Notes under the pieces: generated by a model
What the model was told of the DNA's origin: nothing
The model's database searches: none
Seen by the model: only the letters and a program-made list of their open reading frames with translations
From: Nostoc sp. LEGE 06077
Lineage (GTDB): Bacteria; Cyanobacteriota; Cyanobacteriia; Cyanobacteriales; Nostocaceae
Length of the DNA: 64,000 nt
Direction: 5' to 3'
NCBI RefSeq assembly: GCF_015207705.1
Contig: NZ_JADEWI010000020.1
Coordinates: forward strand, 34,652-98,651
Shown: positions 1 to 8,908 of the stretch, one piece after another
Layout of the letters: each line of letters begins with the position of its first letter
How positions within the stretch are numbered: position 1 is the first letter of the stretch
Translations under genes and position numbers: made by a program

Positions 1-1
1 G

Positions 2-1585
2 TCTCGTCAACGGGGAATTATCGCTGCACCTCATTTCTTGTTTTGGTTAGCCAAGCAAATGCAGATCCCTCCTAGCCCCCCTTATCAAGGGGGGAAAATA
101 GCCCTTTTTAAGGGGGGTTGGGGGGATCATCTCATCCAAACTACTATCGACAGGGCATTACAAAAATTCGTCGAAGCCCAAGCACAACAAGTCATCTCTA
201 CCCTCGCCAGTAACAATGTCCATGATGCAGCAGCTTTGGTAATTGATAACCACACTGGCGAAGTTTTAGCTTATGTCGGTTCACCTGATTATTTCAACGA
301 AGCCAAACTTGGGCGTAACGATGGAGTACAGGCGTTACGTCAACCAGGTTCTACCCTCAAGCCGTTTGTCTATGAGTTGGCGTTAGAAAAAAAACTGATT
401 CGCCCAAACACCATCTTGGCTGATGTTCCCGCCCACTACGCCATTCCTGGGGCGAAACTTTATAGCCCTACAGATTATACTCAACGCTTTCTCGGCCCGG
501 TGCGGGTGCGGATAGCTTTAGCCAACTCTTTAAATGTGCCTGCGGTGCGAGTTTTAGAAAAAATTGGCGTACCGAGTTTTTTAGTACGTCTGCGTGAATT
601 AGGCTTTACTCACCTGAAACAAACCCCAGAATATTACGGTTTGGGTTTAACTCTCGGTAGTGGTGAAGTCACCTTATGGGAACTTGCTCAAGCTTACGTC
701 ACAATGGCGAGACAAGGACAAAGTATTCCACTTGTGCCTACTGTTAAGGATTCTTCCATCGAAAATCGCAAATCTCAAATCGAAAATTCGACAACATGGC
801 AACTGATTATTGATATATTGAGCGATCGCCACGCCCGTGCTACAGCTTTTGGTGTAGACTCAGTTCTAAACTTGCCCTTCCCAGCAGCTGTTAAAACAGG
901 TACTTCTTCCAACTTCCGTGATACTTGGACTGTGGGCTTTAGCAGTGACTACACCGTGGCAACTTGGGTGGGAAATTTCACCGGCGAACCAATGCGTCAG
1001 GTATCCGGCGTTATGGGTGCAGCACCTTTGTGGAATCGCATCATGTTGCACTTGCACGAACATCAAGAACCCGCAGCATTTACAGTTCCCCAAGGGTTAA
1101 TTCAACTCCCTATCTGTGCAATTTCTGGGTTACGCCCTACACCAGACTGCAACTCTGTTGTGCAAGAGTATTTTTACCCAGAAGACAAAATTGCTTATGA
1201 TACTCAAAACAACTTTAATTTACCGCCAGAATATGACGAATGGTTAGCCAAACAGCAATCAAATTTTGCCTCTAGCAATTTGAGAATTGTTTCTCCCCAC
1301 AATGGCGATTTGTTCTTAGTATATCCAGGTGCAGAAGGACAGCAAAAACTAGAATTTAAGCTATCAGGAAATCAATCTACATCTGTTGAGTGGTTATTGA
1401 ATGGTGAAAAGCTAGATACACAATCAACTAATTTATTTTGGTATCTGCGTTCTGGGAATTGGACTTTAGAAGCGCGAAGTGGACAAACCAGCGATAAAGT
1501 TAGTTTTCAAGTTGAGTTAGCCAAGACTAAACCAACACGCCGGGGTTTTTCTGTTGTTAATTCGCAGCAGATGTTTGGCAAATAG
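2..1585 (+). CDS. pbpC: Penicillin-binding protein 1C-type, C-terminal part (5' end outside window)
   Basis: The frame is open to the left edge, so this is the 3' part of a longer gene. A class A PBP polymerises and cross-links peptidoglycan in the periplasm; only the end of the glycosyltransferase region, the transpeptidase domain and the tail remain here. Transpeptidase motifs are visible: SxxK as S-T-L-K (Ser codon 350-352), SxN as SLN near 528, and KTGTS (Lys codon 893-895). The last ~90 residues form a beta-rich domain like the C-terminal domain of the PBP1C family. Two stretches look foreign: residues encoded by the palindromic repeat at 64-128, at the junction before the transpeptidase domain, and an AT-rich repeat near 758-787. 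The active-site motifs are intact and the frame is unbroken, so the gene may be functional. The subclass rests on domain order and is fairly secure. Confidence 0.87.
   Translation, partial: SRQRGIIAAPHFLFWLAKQMQIPPSPPYQGGKIALFKGGWGDHLIQTTIDRALQKFVEAQAQQVISTLASNNVHDAAALVIDNHTGEVLAYVGSPDYFNEAKLGRNDGVQALRQPGSTLKPFVYELALEKKLIRPNTILADVPAHYAIPGAKLYSPTDYTQRFLGPVRVRIALANSLNVPAVRVLEKIGVPSFLVRLRELGFTHLKQTPEYYGLGLTLGSGEVTLWELAQAYVTMARQGQSIPLVPTVKDSSIENRKSQIENSTTWQLIIDILSDRHARATAFGVDSVLNLPFPAAVKTGTSSNFRDTWTVGFSSDYTVATWVGNFTGEPMRQVSGVMGAAPLWNRIMLHLHEHQEPAAFTVPQGLIQLPICAISGLRPTPDCNSVVQEYFYPEDKIAYDTQNNFNLPPEYDEWLAKQQSNFASSNLRIVSPHNGDLFLVYPGAEGQQKLEFKLSGNQSTSVEWLLNGEKLDTQSTNLFWYLRSGNWTLEARSGQTSDKVSFQVELAKTKPTRRGFSVVNSQQMFGK
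64..128. repeat. Palindromic small dispersed repeat translated inside the PBP gene
   Basis: A 65-bp segment begins GATCCCTCC and ends GGGGGGATC, with C-rich and G-rich arms (CCCCCCTTA, TAAGGGGGG) that can fold back. It resembles the small dispersed repeats described for Nostoc-type genomes. It lies in the coding frame and yields a Pro/Gly-rich peptide (about PPSPPYQGGK to GGWGD) at a point where PBPs normally run straight into a Q-T-T-x-D motif. Confidence 0.75.
758..787. repeat. Short AT-rich direct repeat inside the PBP gene
   Basis: ATCGAAAAT occurs at 758-766 and 779-787, separated by CGCAAATCTCAA. The sequence resembles the tandem 'AAATCGCAAATC' repeats often seen between Nostoc genes. 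Here it is translated as a polar insert (about IENRKSQIEN) in the transpeptidase domain, upstream of the KTG motif. Confidence 0.5.
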
Positions 1586-1843
1586 ATGCAGCACTTAAGC
1601 ATACTACGAAAGTATCTTGAATGGTATTTCAAGAATAAAATTCGCTACTACACAAACTAAACCTACCTACGTGTAATAACAGTAAAATTAAAGTTTTTGA
1701 ACTTGCTTAGAAGGGTTTAGGCTGTGTAAGCACGACTTCTAGTTGCTAAGGTAAGTAATAAATTAGACAATTCCTTGGAAATCTAAGTTCAGCTTTAGTC
1801 ATGATTTGGGAATAATAAATTTGCACAGTCAATTACAAATCCA

Positions 1844-3742
1844 GTGAGCTATAGCATGGTTTTGGCATTTAACTATCTCTTCTACTCAACTGGTTTTATT
1901 CCTCACGGACATTGTTATCTCTGGAAACCAGAACTAGTATGGCTCCACATTATTGCTGATGGCGCGATCGCCCTCGCCTATTATTCTATTCCTCTGTTAC
2001 TGATTTATTTTATTTACCAACGCCAAGATGTTCCTTTCAATGGAGTTTTTCTCTTATTTGGGGCATTTATTCTGGCCTGCGGTACTGGACACTTGATGGA
2101 AATTTGGACGCTTTGGCATCCTGATTACTGGATTTCCGGTGCTTTAAAAGCTTTCACGGCAATTATTTCTATATATACGGCATTTGCCTTAATTGTTCTT
2201 ATCCCTCAAGCTTTAAAAATACCTAGTCCTGCCCAGTTAGAAGCAGTTAACAGAGTGCTTTCGAGTGAAATTGTTGAGCGTAAGCGCATCGAAAAAGAAC
2301 TTCGTCTAGCTGAAGAAATAGCAAAGGACTCTAGCCAAGCCAAAAGTGAATTTCTTGCTAATATGAGCCATGAATTACGTACACCTCTCAACGGTATTCT
2401 TGGCTATGCACAAATCCTTCAACGCACTGAACCTTTAACCGAAAAAGGTAGCAAAGGCGTTGGCATTATTTATCAATGTGGTACTCATTTATTAACTCTC
2501 ATTAACGATATTTTGGATCTATCCAAAATTGAAGCGCGGAAACTAGAATTGAATCCGATTGATTTTTACTTACCTGCATTTTTAGATAGTGTAAGTGAAA
2601 TCTGTCGCATCCGTGCTGAACAAAAAGTAATCAATTTTCATCTGCAACTTGACCCTGATTTACCAACCGGAATTCGTGCTGATGAAAAACGCCTGCGGCA
2701 AGTATTAATTAATTTGCTTAGTAATGCTATTAAATTTACGCTTCAAGGCAATGTCACCTTTAATGTTAAAGTTACTAACCAAGCAATTAATCATCATGGA
2801 CAAATCATCTATAAAATTCGTTTTGAAGTTATAGATACTGGCACAGGGATGAATCCTGAACAACTGGAGAAAATTTTTATCCCCTTTGAACAAGTGGGAA
2901 GTCAAAAGCGACAAACTGAAGGTACAGGTTTAGGATTAGCCATCAGCCAAAAAATTATTTCGTTGATGAATAGCCGAATTCAAGTGAAAAGTGAGTTTGG
3001 CAAAGGGAGCAACTTTTGGTTTGAAGTAGAACTACCAGAATCTAAAGACTGGGCTAAGGTTTCGAGAATATTTGAGCGAGGCATGATTATTGGTTATCAA
3101 GGGCAAAAATGCACTATTTTGATTGTGGATGATAAATGGGAAAATCGCTCGGTAATTGTCAATTTACTCGAACCAGTTGGATTTAATGTCATAGAAGCGA
3201 GTCATGGTCAAGAAGGATGGGAACAGGTCAAAACTTACAAACCGGACTTAATTATTACTGACTTGGTAATGCCTGTAATGGATGGATTTGAGTTCATTCA
3301 AAGTTTACGTCAGTCTGGTCAATGTGACGAGATACCTGTGATTGCTTCTTCTGCCAGTGTCTTTGCAATCGATGAATATAAAAGTATCGATATGGGTGCT
3401 AATGCTTTTCTGCCTAAGCCAATAGAAGCTGAAACACTTCTGGAACTACTGCGGCAATTTTTACATCTGGAATGGTTGTATGACAATCAAAAAAATCCTA
3501 TTAACAAACCCAAGGTAGATAATTCAGATACTTTAGTTGATGTAATTCTTCCTGCTAAAGAGGTTTTACAAAAATTTTTAGAACTGACACAAGACGGCGA
3601 TATTCAAAAAATTTTAGAAATGGCTGAACAAGTTGCGGCATCCGATCAGCAATTCAGCACTTTTACAAGACATATCATGCAGTTAGCCAGCAATTTCCAA
3701 CTCAAACGTTTGGAAACTTTTATTCAAAAACACATCAATTAA
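1844..3742 (+). CDS. Ethylene-receptor-like hybrid histidine kinase
   Basis: The 632-residue protein starts with three membrane helices (about 30-135) that match the ethylene-binding domain of plant ETR1 and its cyanobacterial homologues. The key residues align: D39, Y46, I76, C79 and H83, the last two within CGTGH; in ETR1 the Cys and His bind the copper cofactor. A coiled linker leads to a HisKA domain (H176 in [10 protein letters not shown]), an HATPase domain ([16 protein letters not shown]) and a receiver with phospho-acceptor D473. About 90 further residues follow and are unassigned. The start is GTG at 1844; an ATG at 1856 is possible, and neither has a clear ribosome site. The next kinase gene starts 30 bases later, suggesting one transcript. 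Copper and ethylene binding are inferred from residue conservation. Some cyanobacterial homologues also have photoreceptor domains, but none is present here. Confidence 0.9.
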   Translation: MSYSMVLAFNYLFYSTGFIPHGHCYLWKPELVWLHIIADGAIALAYYSIPLLLIYFIYQRQDVPFNGVFLLFGAFILACGTGHLMEIWTLWHPDYWISGALKAFTAIISIYTAFALIVLIPQALKIPSPAQLEAVNRVLSSEIVERKRIEKELRLAEEIAKDSSQAKSEFLANMSHELRTPLNGILGYAQILQRTEPLTEKGSKGVGIIYQCGTHLLTLINDILDLSKIEARKLELNPIDFYLPAFLDSVSEICRIRAEQKVINFHLQLDPDLPTGIRADEKRLRQVLINLLSNAIKFTLQGNVTFNVKVTNQAINHHGQIIYKIRFEVIDTGTGMNPEQLEKIFIPFEQVGSQKRQTEGTGLGLAISQKIISLMNSRIQVKSEFGKGSNFWFEVELPESKDWAKVSRIFERGMIIGYQGQKCTILIVDDKWENRSVIVNLLEPVGFNVIEASHGQEGWEQVKTYKPDLIITDLVMPVMDGFEFIQSLRQSGQCDEIPVIASSASVFAIDEYKSIDMGANAFLPKPIEAETLLELLRQFLHLEWLYDNQKNPINKPKVDNSDTLVDVILPAKEVLQKFLELTQDGDIQKILEMAEQVAASDQQFSTFTRHIMQLASNFQLKRLETFIQKHIN

Positions 3743-3772
3743 TTAAGCGTAAGTTTGATTTTTAAATTCATC

Positions 3773-5035
3773 ATGAATAAGGTTTTAACTAACGGGTTTA
3801 TTTTGATTGTCGATGATAATCCGACCAATTTATCTGTCTTGTCGGAAGCACTGGCTAGTGAAGGGTGGCGTTTCCGGGTAGCAGTTGATGGCGAAAGTGC
3901 GATCGCCCAAGCCGAACGCAATCAACCAGAATTAATTTTACTAGATGTGCAAATGCCGGGTATTGACGGATTTGAAACTTGTCGTCGTCTGAAAGCTAAT
4001 CCTATTACACAAAACGTTCCGATTATTTTCACCACAGCTTTGACAGATACGGAAAGCAAAATCAAGGGCTTTTCTCTTGGTGCAGTCGATTATATCCCTA
4101 AACCCTTTGCCCAAGAAGAAGTGATTGCCAGAGTGCGGGTGCATTTACAACTCCAGCAATTGACTCAATCTTTAGAACAACAAGTGAGCGATCGCACCAA
4201 TGCGTTAGAAAAAGCCCAAGTGCAACTGGTACAGCAAGAAAAACTCTCAACTTTGGGAGAGTTAATCGCTGGGATTGCCCACGAGATGAACAATCCTATC
4301 AGTTTTATCATCAATAATATCCCCCCTTTAAAAGAATATATTGCCGCCATTACTGAACTGTTGCAACTTTATGAACAAGAGTATCCAACTCCAACAACCA
4401 AAATTACGACTTTTATTAAGAACTTGGATCTGACATTTGTCATCGAAGACTTGGTAAAAATTTTAAGTTCCATCCAGGTAGGATCTGAACGGATTCAGCA
4501 TCTTTCTACTTCTCTCCGCAGCTTCTCGCGCTCGGATAGTGATACAAAATTACCAGCTGATTTGCATTTGGGCATGGATAGCACCTTGATGATTTTACAA
4601 CACCGCCTCAAACCCAATGGCGATCGCCCAGGTATTGAAGTAATGCGGTGTTATGGAAAAATACCCAGTGTCAACTGCTATGTCGGGGAGATGAATCAAG
4701 TATTTATGAATCTTCTGGCTAACGCCATTGACGCTCTGGATGAAGCGATTGTCCAAGGCAAAATGTGCGATCGCATTCCCCAAATTCACATTACAACAGA
4801 TATGAATTCTCAACAAATGGTGGTAATTAAAATTGCTGACAATGGAATTGGCATTCCCGAACGGCTTAAACAACGGCTATTTGAACCTTTGTTTACAACA
4901 AAACCCGTTGGTAAAGGTACTGGGCTTGGCTTATCCATAGCTCATCAAATTATTGTCGAAAAACACAATGGGACAATGGAAGTTAATTCTCAGCCAGGTA
5001 AAGGAACTGAGTTTAGCATCGCCATTCCTATCTAA
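3773..5035 (+). CDS. Receiver-histidine kinase (REC-HisKA-HATPase)
   Basis: A 420-residue soluble signalling protein. An N-terminal receiver (DD at 14-15, phospho-acceptor D58, Lys in IPKPF) is joined by a coiled coil to a kinase core with H170 in the variant H-box IAHEMNNP, then N-box NLLANAID and G-box GKGTGLGLS. This H-box belongs to a kinase class common in cyanobacteria. It has no membrane or input domain other than the receiver, so its input is probably phosphotransfer. It lies 30 bases after the ethylene-receptor-like kinase, which makes that protein the obvious partner; this is inference from position. I chose ATG 3773 over an in-frame TTG at 3755. No DNA-binding output regulator is adjacent. 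Confidence 0.88.
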   Translation: MNKVLTNGFILIVDDNPTNLSVLSEALASEGWRFRVAVDGESAIAQAERNQPELILLDVQMPGIDGFETCRRLKANPITQNVPIIFTTALTDTESKIKGFSLGAVDYIPKPFAQEEVIARVRVHLQLQQLTQSLEQQVSDRTNALEKAQVQLVQQEKLSTLGELIAGIAHEMNNPISFIINNIPPLKEYIAAITELLQLYEQEYPTPTTKITTFIKNLDLTFVIEDLVKILSSIQVGSERIQHLSTSLRSFSRSDSDTKLPADLHLGMDSTLMILQHRLKPNGDRPGIEVMRCYGKIPSVNCYVGEMNQVFMNLLANAIDALDEAIVQGKMCDRIPQIHITTDMNSQQMVVIKIADNGIGIPERLKQRLFEPLFTTKPVGKGTGLGLSIAHQIIVEKHNGTMEVNSQPGKGTEFSIAIPI

Positions 5036-5226
5036 TTAATTTTGCCTTGTTATCCTCGTGCTTTATCTAGATGGAGTAAACCATAGGTATACCAAAATGT
5101 TTGTAGAGGTAGACTATTTTTATACCGTGCGATCGCTTAAATAACTTAAATAATACTTCTTCAGAAATTTGCTGTTTTGAAATTGATGATTTAAAGTAGT
5201 GCTGAGTTTTTCGGAAACAATCATCA

Positions 5227-5382
5227 ATGACTACCTTAACTACAGAAAATCAAAAATCTCCCAAGCAGAAAAAACAGTCTTTTCCGCCGATGGATATTGG
5301 TTCGCCCAAAGTTCCATTCCGCAAAACCAAAAAGATTAAGCAAGAACATGAGTTACTCAGTGACTGGGAACACGCCAGTTAA
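5227..5382 (+). CDS. Small basic hypothetical protein (51 aa)
   Basis: An ATG-initiated frame of 51 codons begins MTTLTTENQK and ends SDWEHAS. It is lysine-rich in the middle (KQKKQ, RKTKKIK) with an acidic end and no membrane segment. I do not recognise a family. Length, composition and the compact spacing to the convergent gene at 5390 favour a real small gene. It lies about 190 bases after the receiver-kinase and probably has its own promoter. Confidence 0.5.
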   Translation: MTTLTTENQKSPKQKKQSFPPMDIGSPKVPFRKTKKIKQEHELLSDWEHAS

Positions 5383-5389
5383 TTAATTG

Positions 5390-5950
5390 CTACTTGTAAC
5401 TCCACTGACACAACTTAAATACTGGTGTCATCCGAGGGCGATTGTATTGGTAAAATCCCTCAAGATTTAGTGAAGCTTTGCGGTACCAAATCCAATTAGC
5501 ATTATCCTCGTCAACATTGACGGTATTGAGGATATTTGCCTGACTAAGTGTTAAACGTTCTTCTGAATCCCACTTAAATTCAGCAGAATTTTGTGTATTT
5601 TCCGGCTGAATATCCCACACTATACCTAGACCTTCGCCAGTGATGCGATTGCCCTCTACTATCCCACGAATACAGATAAATTGCTCAGAGTGCGGATACC
5701 CATAATAGCCATTCACTTGGTGGCCATTCTTAGTGAAATTAAAACACACTCCTGCTCCATCTCGCCAATCTTGGGGATCAGTTTGACTACAAAATTGATA
5801 GTTGCCATTCACTAAACTAGCAATATTGATTGGTTTATTTGTGAGCAAGAAATCTTGGGCAAAAATAAATTTACCCGAAACCAGTGAACCTACGAATAAG
5901 GTGAGACAGACAACACCAATCTGGAAGAAATGCCTCATTTTCAGCATCAT
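5390..5950 (-). CDS. Secreted hypothetical protein with N-terminal signal sequence
   Basis: A 186-residue protein with a hydrophobic leader at about 8-31 (FFQIGVVCLTLFVGSL, ending near FIFAQD), which suggests export to the periplasm or thylakoid lumen. The mature part contains four cysteines, three in the first half (FCSQTD, VCFNF, FICIRG) and one near the end (KLCQW), and is rich in aromatic and polar residues, as in small beta-sheet secreted proteins. The start at 5950 follows GGTGAG closely; ATG codons at 5947 and 5938 are alternatives. I do not recognise a characterised family. It is convergent with the 51-residue gene and is followed upstream, on the same strand, by a 37-residue membrane peptide gene. 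Confidence 0.7.
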   Translation of the reverse strand: MMLKMRHFFQIGVVCLTLFVGSLVSGKFIFAQDFLLTNKPINIASLVNGNYQFCSQTDPQDWRDGAGVCFNFTKNGHQVNGYYGYPHSEQFICIRGIVEGNRITGEGLGIVWDIQPENTQNSAEFKWDSEERLTLSQANILNTVNVDEDNANWIWYRKASLNLEGFYQYNRPRMTPVFKLCQWSYK

Positions 5951-6008
5951 CTCACCGATATATTTCTGGGAGACTTGCTTTGAGAAAAATATTGCAATTA
6001 AATCATCT

Positions 6009-6122
6009 CTACACCGCTGGAGCCGCAGAAACTACCATCAGAAGTAGTAACGCCAACATCAGAACGATGAGTTTGACAATCAGATAAGTTGTAGGGTCAG
6101 AGAGTGGAAAATCGCTAAACAT
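6009..6122 (-). CDS. Very small single-span membrane protein (37 aa)
   Basis: ATG at 6122 is preceded by a strong ribosome site (GGAGGTG, about 5 bases away). The 37 residues start MFSDFPLSDPTTYL and continue as one long hydrophobic helix (about 13-34, IVKLIVLMLALLLLMVV) with a short AAPAV end. The size and shape resemble the small subunits found in cyanobacterial photosynthetic or NDH complexes. I cannot match it to PsbX, PetM, PetG or Psb30, so the function is unassigned. The near-consensus ribosome site is the strongest evidence that it is translated. Confidence 0.6.
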   Translation of the reverse strand: MFSDFPLSDPTTYLIVKLIVLMLALLLLMVVSAAPAV

Positions 6123-6300
6123 AAGACACCTCCATTTGCTATCTTGGCAAAGTCACTTGAGGCGATAAATTTTGTTTTTCTATTTGTCAACAAAGCTAAG
6201 TTTTTAGGCTAGTCTTTGCTCTCTTTATTTATATTCTCTCGCAAAATGCTATGACGAGAGCCATGATGTAATTATAGGTAACATTTCTACTTTCTAAGTA

Positions 6301-6322
6301 GGGTAGGCAATTTTGCCCACCC
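6301..6322. terminator. Inverted repeat downstream of the Rieske gene
   Basis: GGGTAGGCAAT pairs with TTTGCCCACCC with two mismatches. It lies just past the 3' end of the minus-strand Rieske gene. A better copy of the same palindrome is at 7296-7317, so it is both a dispersed repeat and a plausible transcript end. Confidence 0.5.
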
Positions 6323-6346
6323 AATTAATACTATTGAAATGTAAAC

Positions 6347-6703
6347 TTAGTTATCGTTGATATCAATCCAGATACTGCCTTCTTCCACACGCACAGGAAA
6401 AACTGGCAGTGTTTTTTCTTGTGAAATTAATGACAATACTTTACCTACTCCGGGTGGCCAAGGACACCAATTATTTACTTGGCCATTACTCAGATTAAAG
6501 GCACTGCGGTGAATAGGACAAATAATCGCCCCATCTACAATTTTGCCATTCTTCAAAGGTAATTTTAAATGCGGGCAAGCATTATCAACCGCATAGAAGT
6601 CATTTTCGTGATTTAACACGAGAATTTTCCGCTTACCAACATTCACAACCTCTCTAGCACCAGGGGTTAGTGCATCAGCCGCCAGAACTTTAGTCCAGCC
6701 CAT
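6347..6703 (-). CDS. Rieske [2Fe-2S] ferredoxin-type protein
   Basis: A 118-residue soluble protein with one Rieske domain. The cluster ligands are visible as C43-P-H45 and C62-x2-H65 (CPIHRSAF), within the usual C-x-H...C-x2-H pattern. The size and single-domain layout match the small subunit of nitrite reductase (NirD-like) or the ferredoxin component of ring-hydroxylating oxygenases. No reductase or oxygenase gene is adjacent, so its partner is unknown. ATG 6703 is preceded by GGAGAA at a good distance. It is cytoplasmic, since no leader or membrane segment is present, unlike the cytochrome b6f Rieske subunit. Confidence 0.9.
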   Translation of the reverse strand: MGWTKVLAADALTPGAREVVNVGKRKILVLNHENDFYAVDNACPHLKLPLKNGKIVDGAIICPIHRSAFNLSNGQVNNWCPWPPGVGKVLSLISQEKTLPVFPVRVEEGSIWIDINDN

Positions 6704-7004
6704 TGCGTTCTCCTTATTTAATGGATCTGTTTTCAGTTTCCCGCAATTGTTACCCTAGTGCATACTTTTGCCAGTTGCTATAGGTGAAGCTATTTTCAAA
6801 ATATACTTCTGCCCCCTTGCCATAACCGTCGGTATAAGTAAATCGGTGTGAATATTTATCTCTAGAACAAGGCAGAAGGCAGGAGTGAAGAGGGTTTTAG
6901 TATAGTTAATTTTTCTTCACATAATTCGGGTTTTCTGAGTCTTTCTACTTAACATAGAGTAGGCAACAGATTAACTTTAAATTACTTTACAAAGGTGCTA
7001 AAAA

Positions 7005-7265
7005 ATGGGTCGCCTAACTCCCTACACCCTACAAATGCAAATTACCCGAATGTTTGACCAAGGACAATCATTTTTCGCTACAACCAAAGTTCAGGAATGG
7101 TTAAAAGAACGCAATCACAATCCCTTAGATTACGACATTATTTTTCACCAAAAACCTGCGCCTCCTGGTTCTCAAGAAGTCATAGCCATCGAAATTGAAT
7201 TACGGCGTAAAGATGGACAACCTGTAGATTCTTGGTTACAAGAACAAGCTAATCTTCATGCTTAA
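7005..7265 (+). CDS. Small hypothetical protein (86 aa)
   Basis: An 86-residue soluble, mixed-charge protein starting MGRLTPYTLQ, preceded by a plausible ribosome site (AAAGGTG). No membrane segment, signal sequence or cysteine pattern is visible. It resembles the many small conserved cyanobacterial proteins of unknown function, and I do not recognise a named family. It stands alone, with about 300 bases upstream separating it from the divergent Rieske gene, and is followed by a perfect palindrome suitable as a terminator. Confidence 0.7.
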   Translation: MGRLTPYTLQMQITRMFDQGQSFFATTKVQEWLKERNHNPLDYDIIFHQKPAPPGSQEVIAIEIELRRKDGQPVDSWLQEQANLHA

Positions 7266-7295
7266 TTGACTGAGATGATCAGCATTATTTTGTAG

Positions 7296-7317
7296 GGTGG
7301 GCAAAATTTTGCCCACC
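7296..7317. terminator. Perfect 22-bp palindrome, likely terminator
   Basis: GGTGGGCAAAA is followed directly by its reverse complement TTTTGCCCACC. It lies between two convergent genes, 30 bases after the stop at 7265. It shares its core with the imperfect copy at 6301-6322. Confidence 0.6.
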
Positions 7318-7425
7318 TTATTATTTAATTAGGACTTACACACGGGTCAGAAACCATCGAACCATCAAGGACATTGAGGAATAAGAGTTTCAGAGTGTTT
7401 TCAGAGTGTTTTTGTGTCAGTCCTA

Positions 7426-8544
7426 TTAATGATGATGATGGTGGTGATGATGTTCATTTAACTGGGGATTAACAGCCAAAGCTTGTTCTGATAACAGTTC
7501 GGCAATATAAGGATTTGCCCATTCTGCGGCCATAGACAAGAATTCTGCATGGTCGTTAACACAAGCCATCTGCACATAATCCACACCAGAATACTGCTTT
7601 TCTAAATCATGAATAATGTGGTGGACATCTAACAGAGTTTCGTGGTTTTCCGTAGCGAAACCAATCGGCATAAATATGATGATTTTCGCACCTAATTGAA
7701 TCAGGTTTTTGGCAGCTTGTTCGGCGTTAGGCTGTGTCCATTCAATTAGAGGTGTATCATGATTCAACCAACCCACTGAGATTAAAGGATAGCGGTTAAT
7801 CAATTTATCTCTAACTAAATCGTATAATGCCTGACTTTCAGTTATCCCAGATGTAAAGCCTTTGGCTTTATGGGGACAACCGTGATTCATTAGCACAATC
7901 CCGACTTGAGAAGGTAGATAAGTTGTAGCGAAATCAGCGTTGATTTTCTCTTCAACCAGATGCGCCATCAAATCAATGTAGGCTGGTTCGTTGAAGAAAG
8001 AAGGAATATAACGCTGTCCCTTAACCCAATGTTCTTCCCCATCACCGATCTCATCCAGAGCCAGATTTACTTGCTCGATCGCAATCCCACTAGTAAAAAT
8101 CGAATCCACCACCAACAATGGGTAAATTAGCAGCTTGTCAAACCCTTGGCTATGAATTTCTGCCAAAACTTGCTTGGGAAGGAATGGCGCACAGAAGTTA
8201 AAAGCTTTGAAAACTTGAACACGATCGCCCCACTTCGCCTGTAAATTCTGCTCAATTCCGGCTCGTTGCTGTTCAAATATGGCGTTGTGTGGCGAAATAA
8301 AATCGTGGTGTGTATGACCCCATTCATGGCGGTCAAATAGCGCCAACAGCTTTGCCAGGGGAGGATAAATCCAAGTTGGGACAGGGGCAAATTTTGCTGT
8401 TAGTAAATTTAAAGCCTGTTCATTATAATTGGCGAAATCTTCGTAGCTTTCGACTTCACCATAACCCATCAGTAATACAGCTACACGGTCTTGACCAGGT
8501 AGATGCTCGTGGGTGGCGTGCAGTTTTTCTGGCGTAGCAACCAC
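7426..8544 (-). CDS. Ferrochelatase-family protein with C-terminal polyhistidine
   Basis: The 372-residue protein aligns by motif with HemH chelatases: an N-terminal LLMGYGEVES strand-turn, H221 in VLMNHGCP at the position of the metal-inserting histidine, and E302 in GFATENHETL at the position of the catalytic glutamate. The order and spacing fit a two-lobed chelatase fold. It lacks the transmembrane CAB-like tail of cyanobacterial HemH and instead ends in ELNEH8, encoded by mixed CAT and CAC codons. Natural His tails occur on nickel and cobalt handling proteins and chelatases, so the metal may not be iron; this is inference. It stands alone, with no haem genes next to it. The family is secure, the substrate is not. 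Confidence 0.8.
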   Translation of the reverse strand: MVATPEKLHATHEHLPGQDRVAVLLMGYGEVESYEDFANYNEQALNLLTAKFAPVPTWIYPPLAKLLALFDRHEWGHTHHDFISPHNAIFEQQRAGIEQNLQAKWGDRVQVFKAFNFCAPFLPKQVLAEIHSQGFDKLLIYPLLVVDSIFTSGIAIEQVNLALDEIGDGEEHWVKGQRYIPSFFNEPAYIDLMAHLVEEKINADFATTYLPSQVGIVLMNHGCPHKAKGFTSGITESQALYDLVRDKLINRYPLISVGWLNHDTPLIEWTQPNAEQAAKNLIQLGAKIIIFMPIGFATENHETLLDVHHIIHDLEKQYSGVDYVQMACVNDHAEFLSMAAEWANPYIAELLSEQALAVNPQLNEHHHHHHHH

Positions 8545-8908
8545 AGTAAATTCCTCAATAGAAACCAGAGTAAAGCGTCAGAGCTAGATAATAGCTCTAT
8601 GTATTTTTCTGGATCATAAATCATTATCCCTTCCGGGGGGATAGGATCAGCAGAAAATTAATAACAATACTTCAAAAGACATACTTAGAGTTAATCCTAG
8701 ATACTGAGTATGACAAAATAATTACTGAGTATCCTAGAGAAAAATTTGAATTGCGATCACACCCATATTTCTCTATTTTTCCTAACTAGGGAAAATTATT
8801 AAGTATTTTTTATATCATTTACCTTGCATATAATTGCTTAAATAAAAGTCTATTGAATTACCAAAAGCTACATCATCAGAGAGTAAAAATTGTGAGCATA
8901 AAAGATAA
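8545..8908. other. Intergenic region without a recognisable gene
   Basis: A divergent 364-bp gap between the chelatase and the hydrolase-like gene. It is AT-rich, presumably holds both promoters, and no open frame with a convincing start or RNA structure was found. Confidence 0.5.

Noticed and set aside
7426..7452. Engineered His tag on the chelatase-family gene
   Set aside because: The codons are mixed CAT and CAC, and the downstream sequence is ordinary cyanobacterial intergenic DNA with a dispersed repeat, with no vector sequence.
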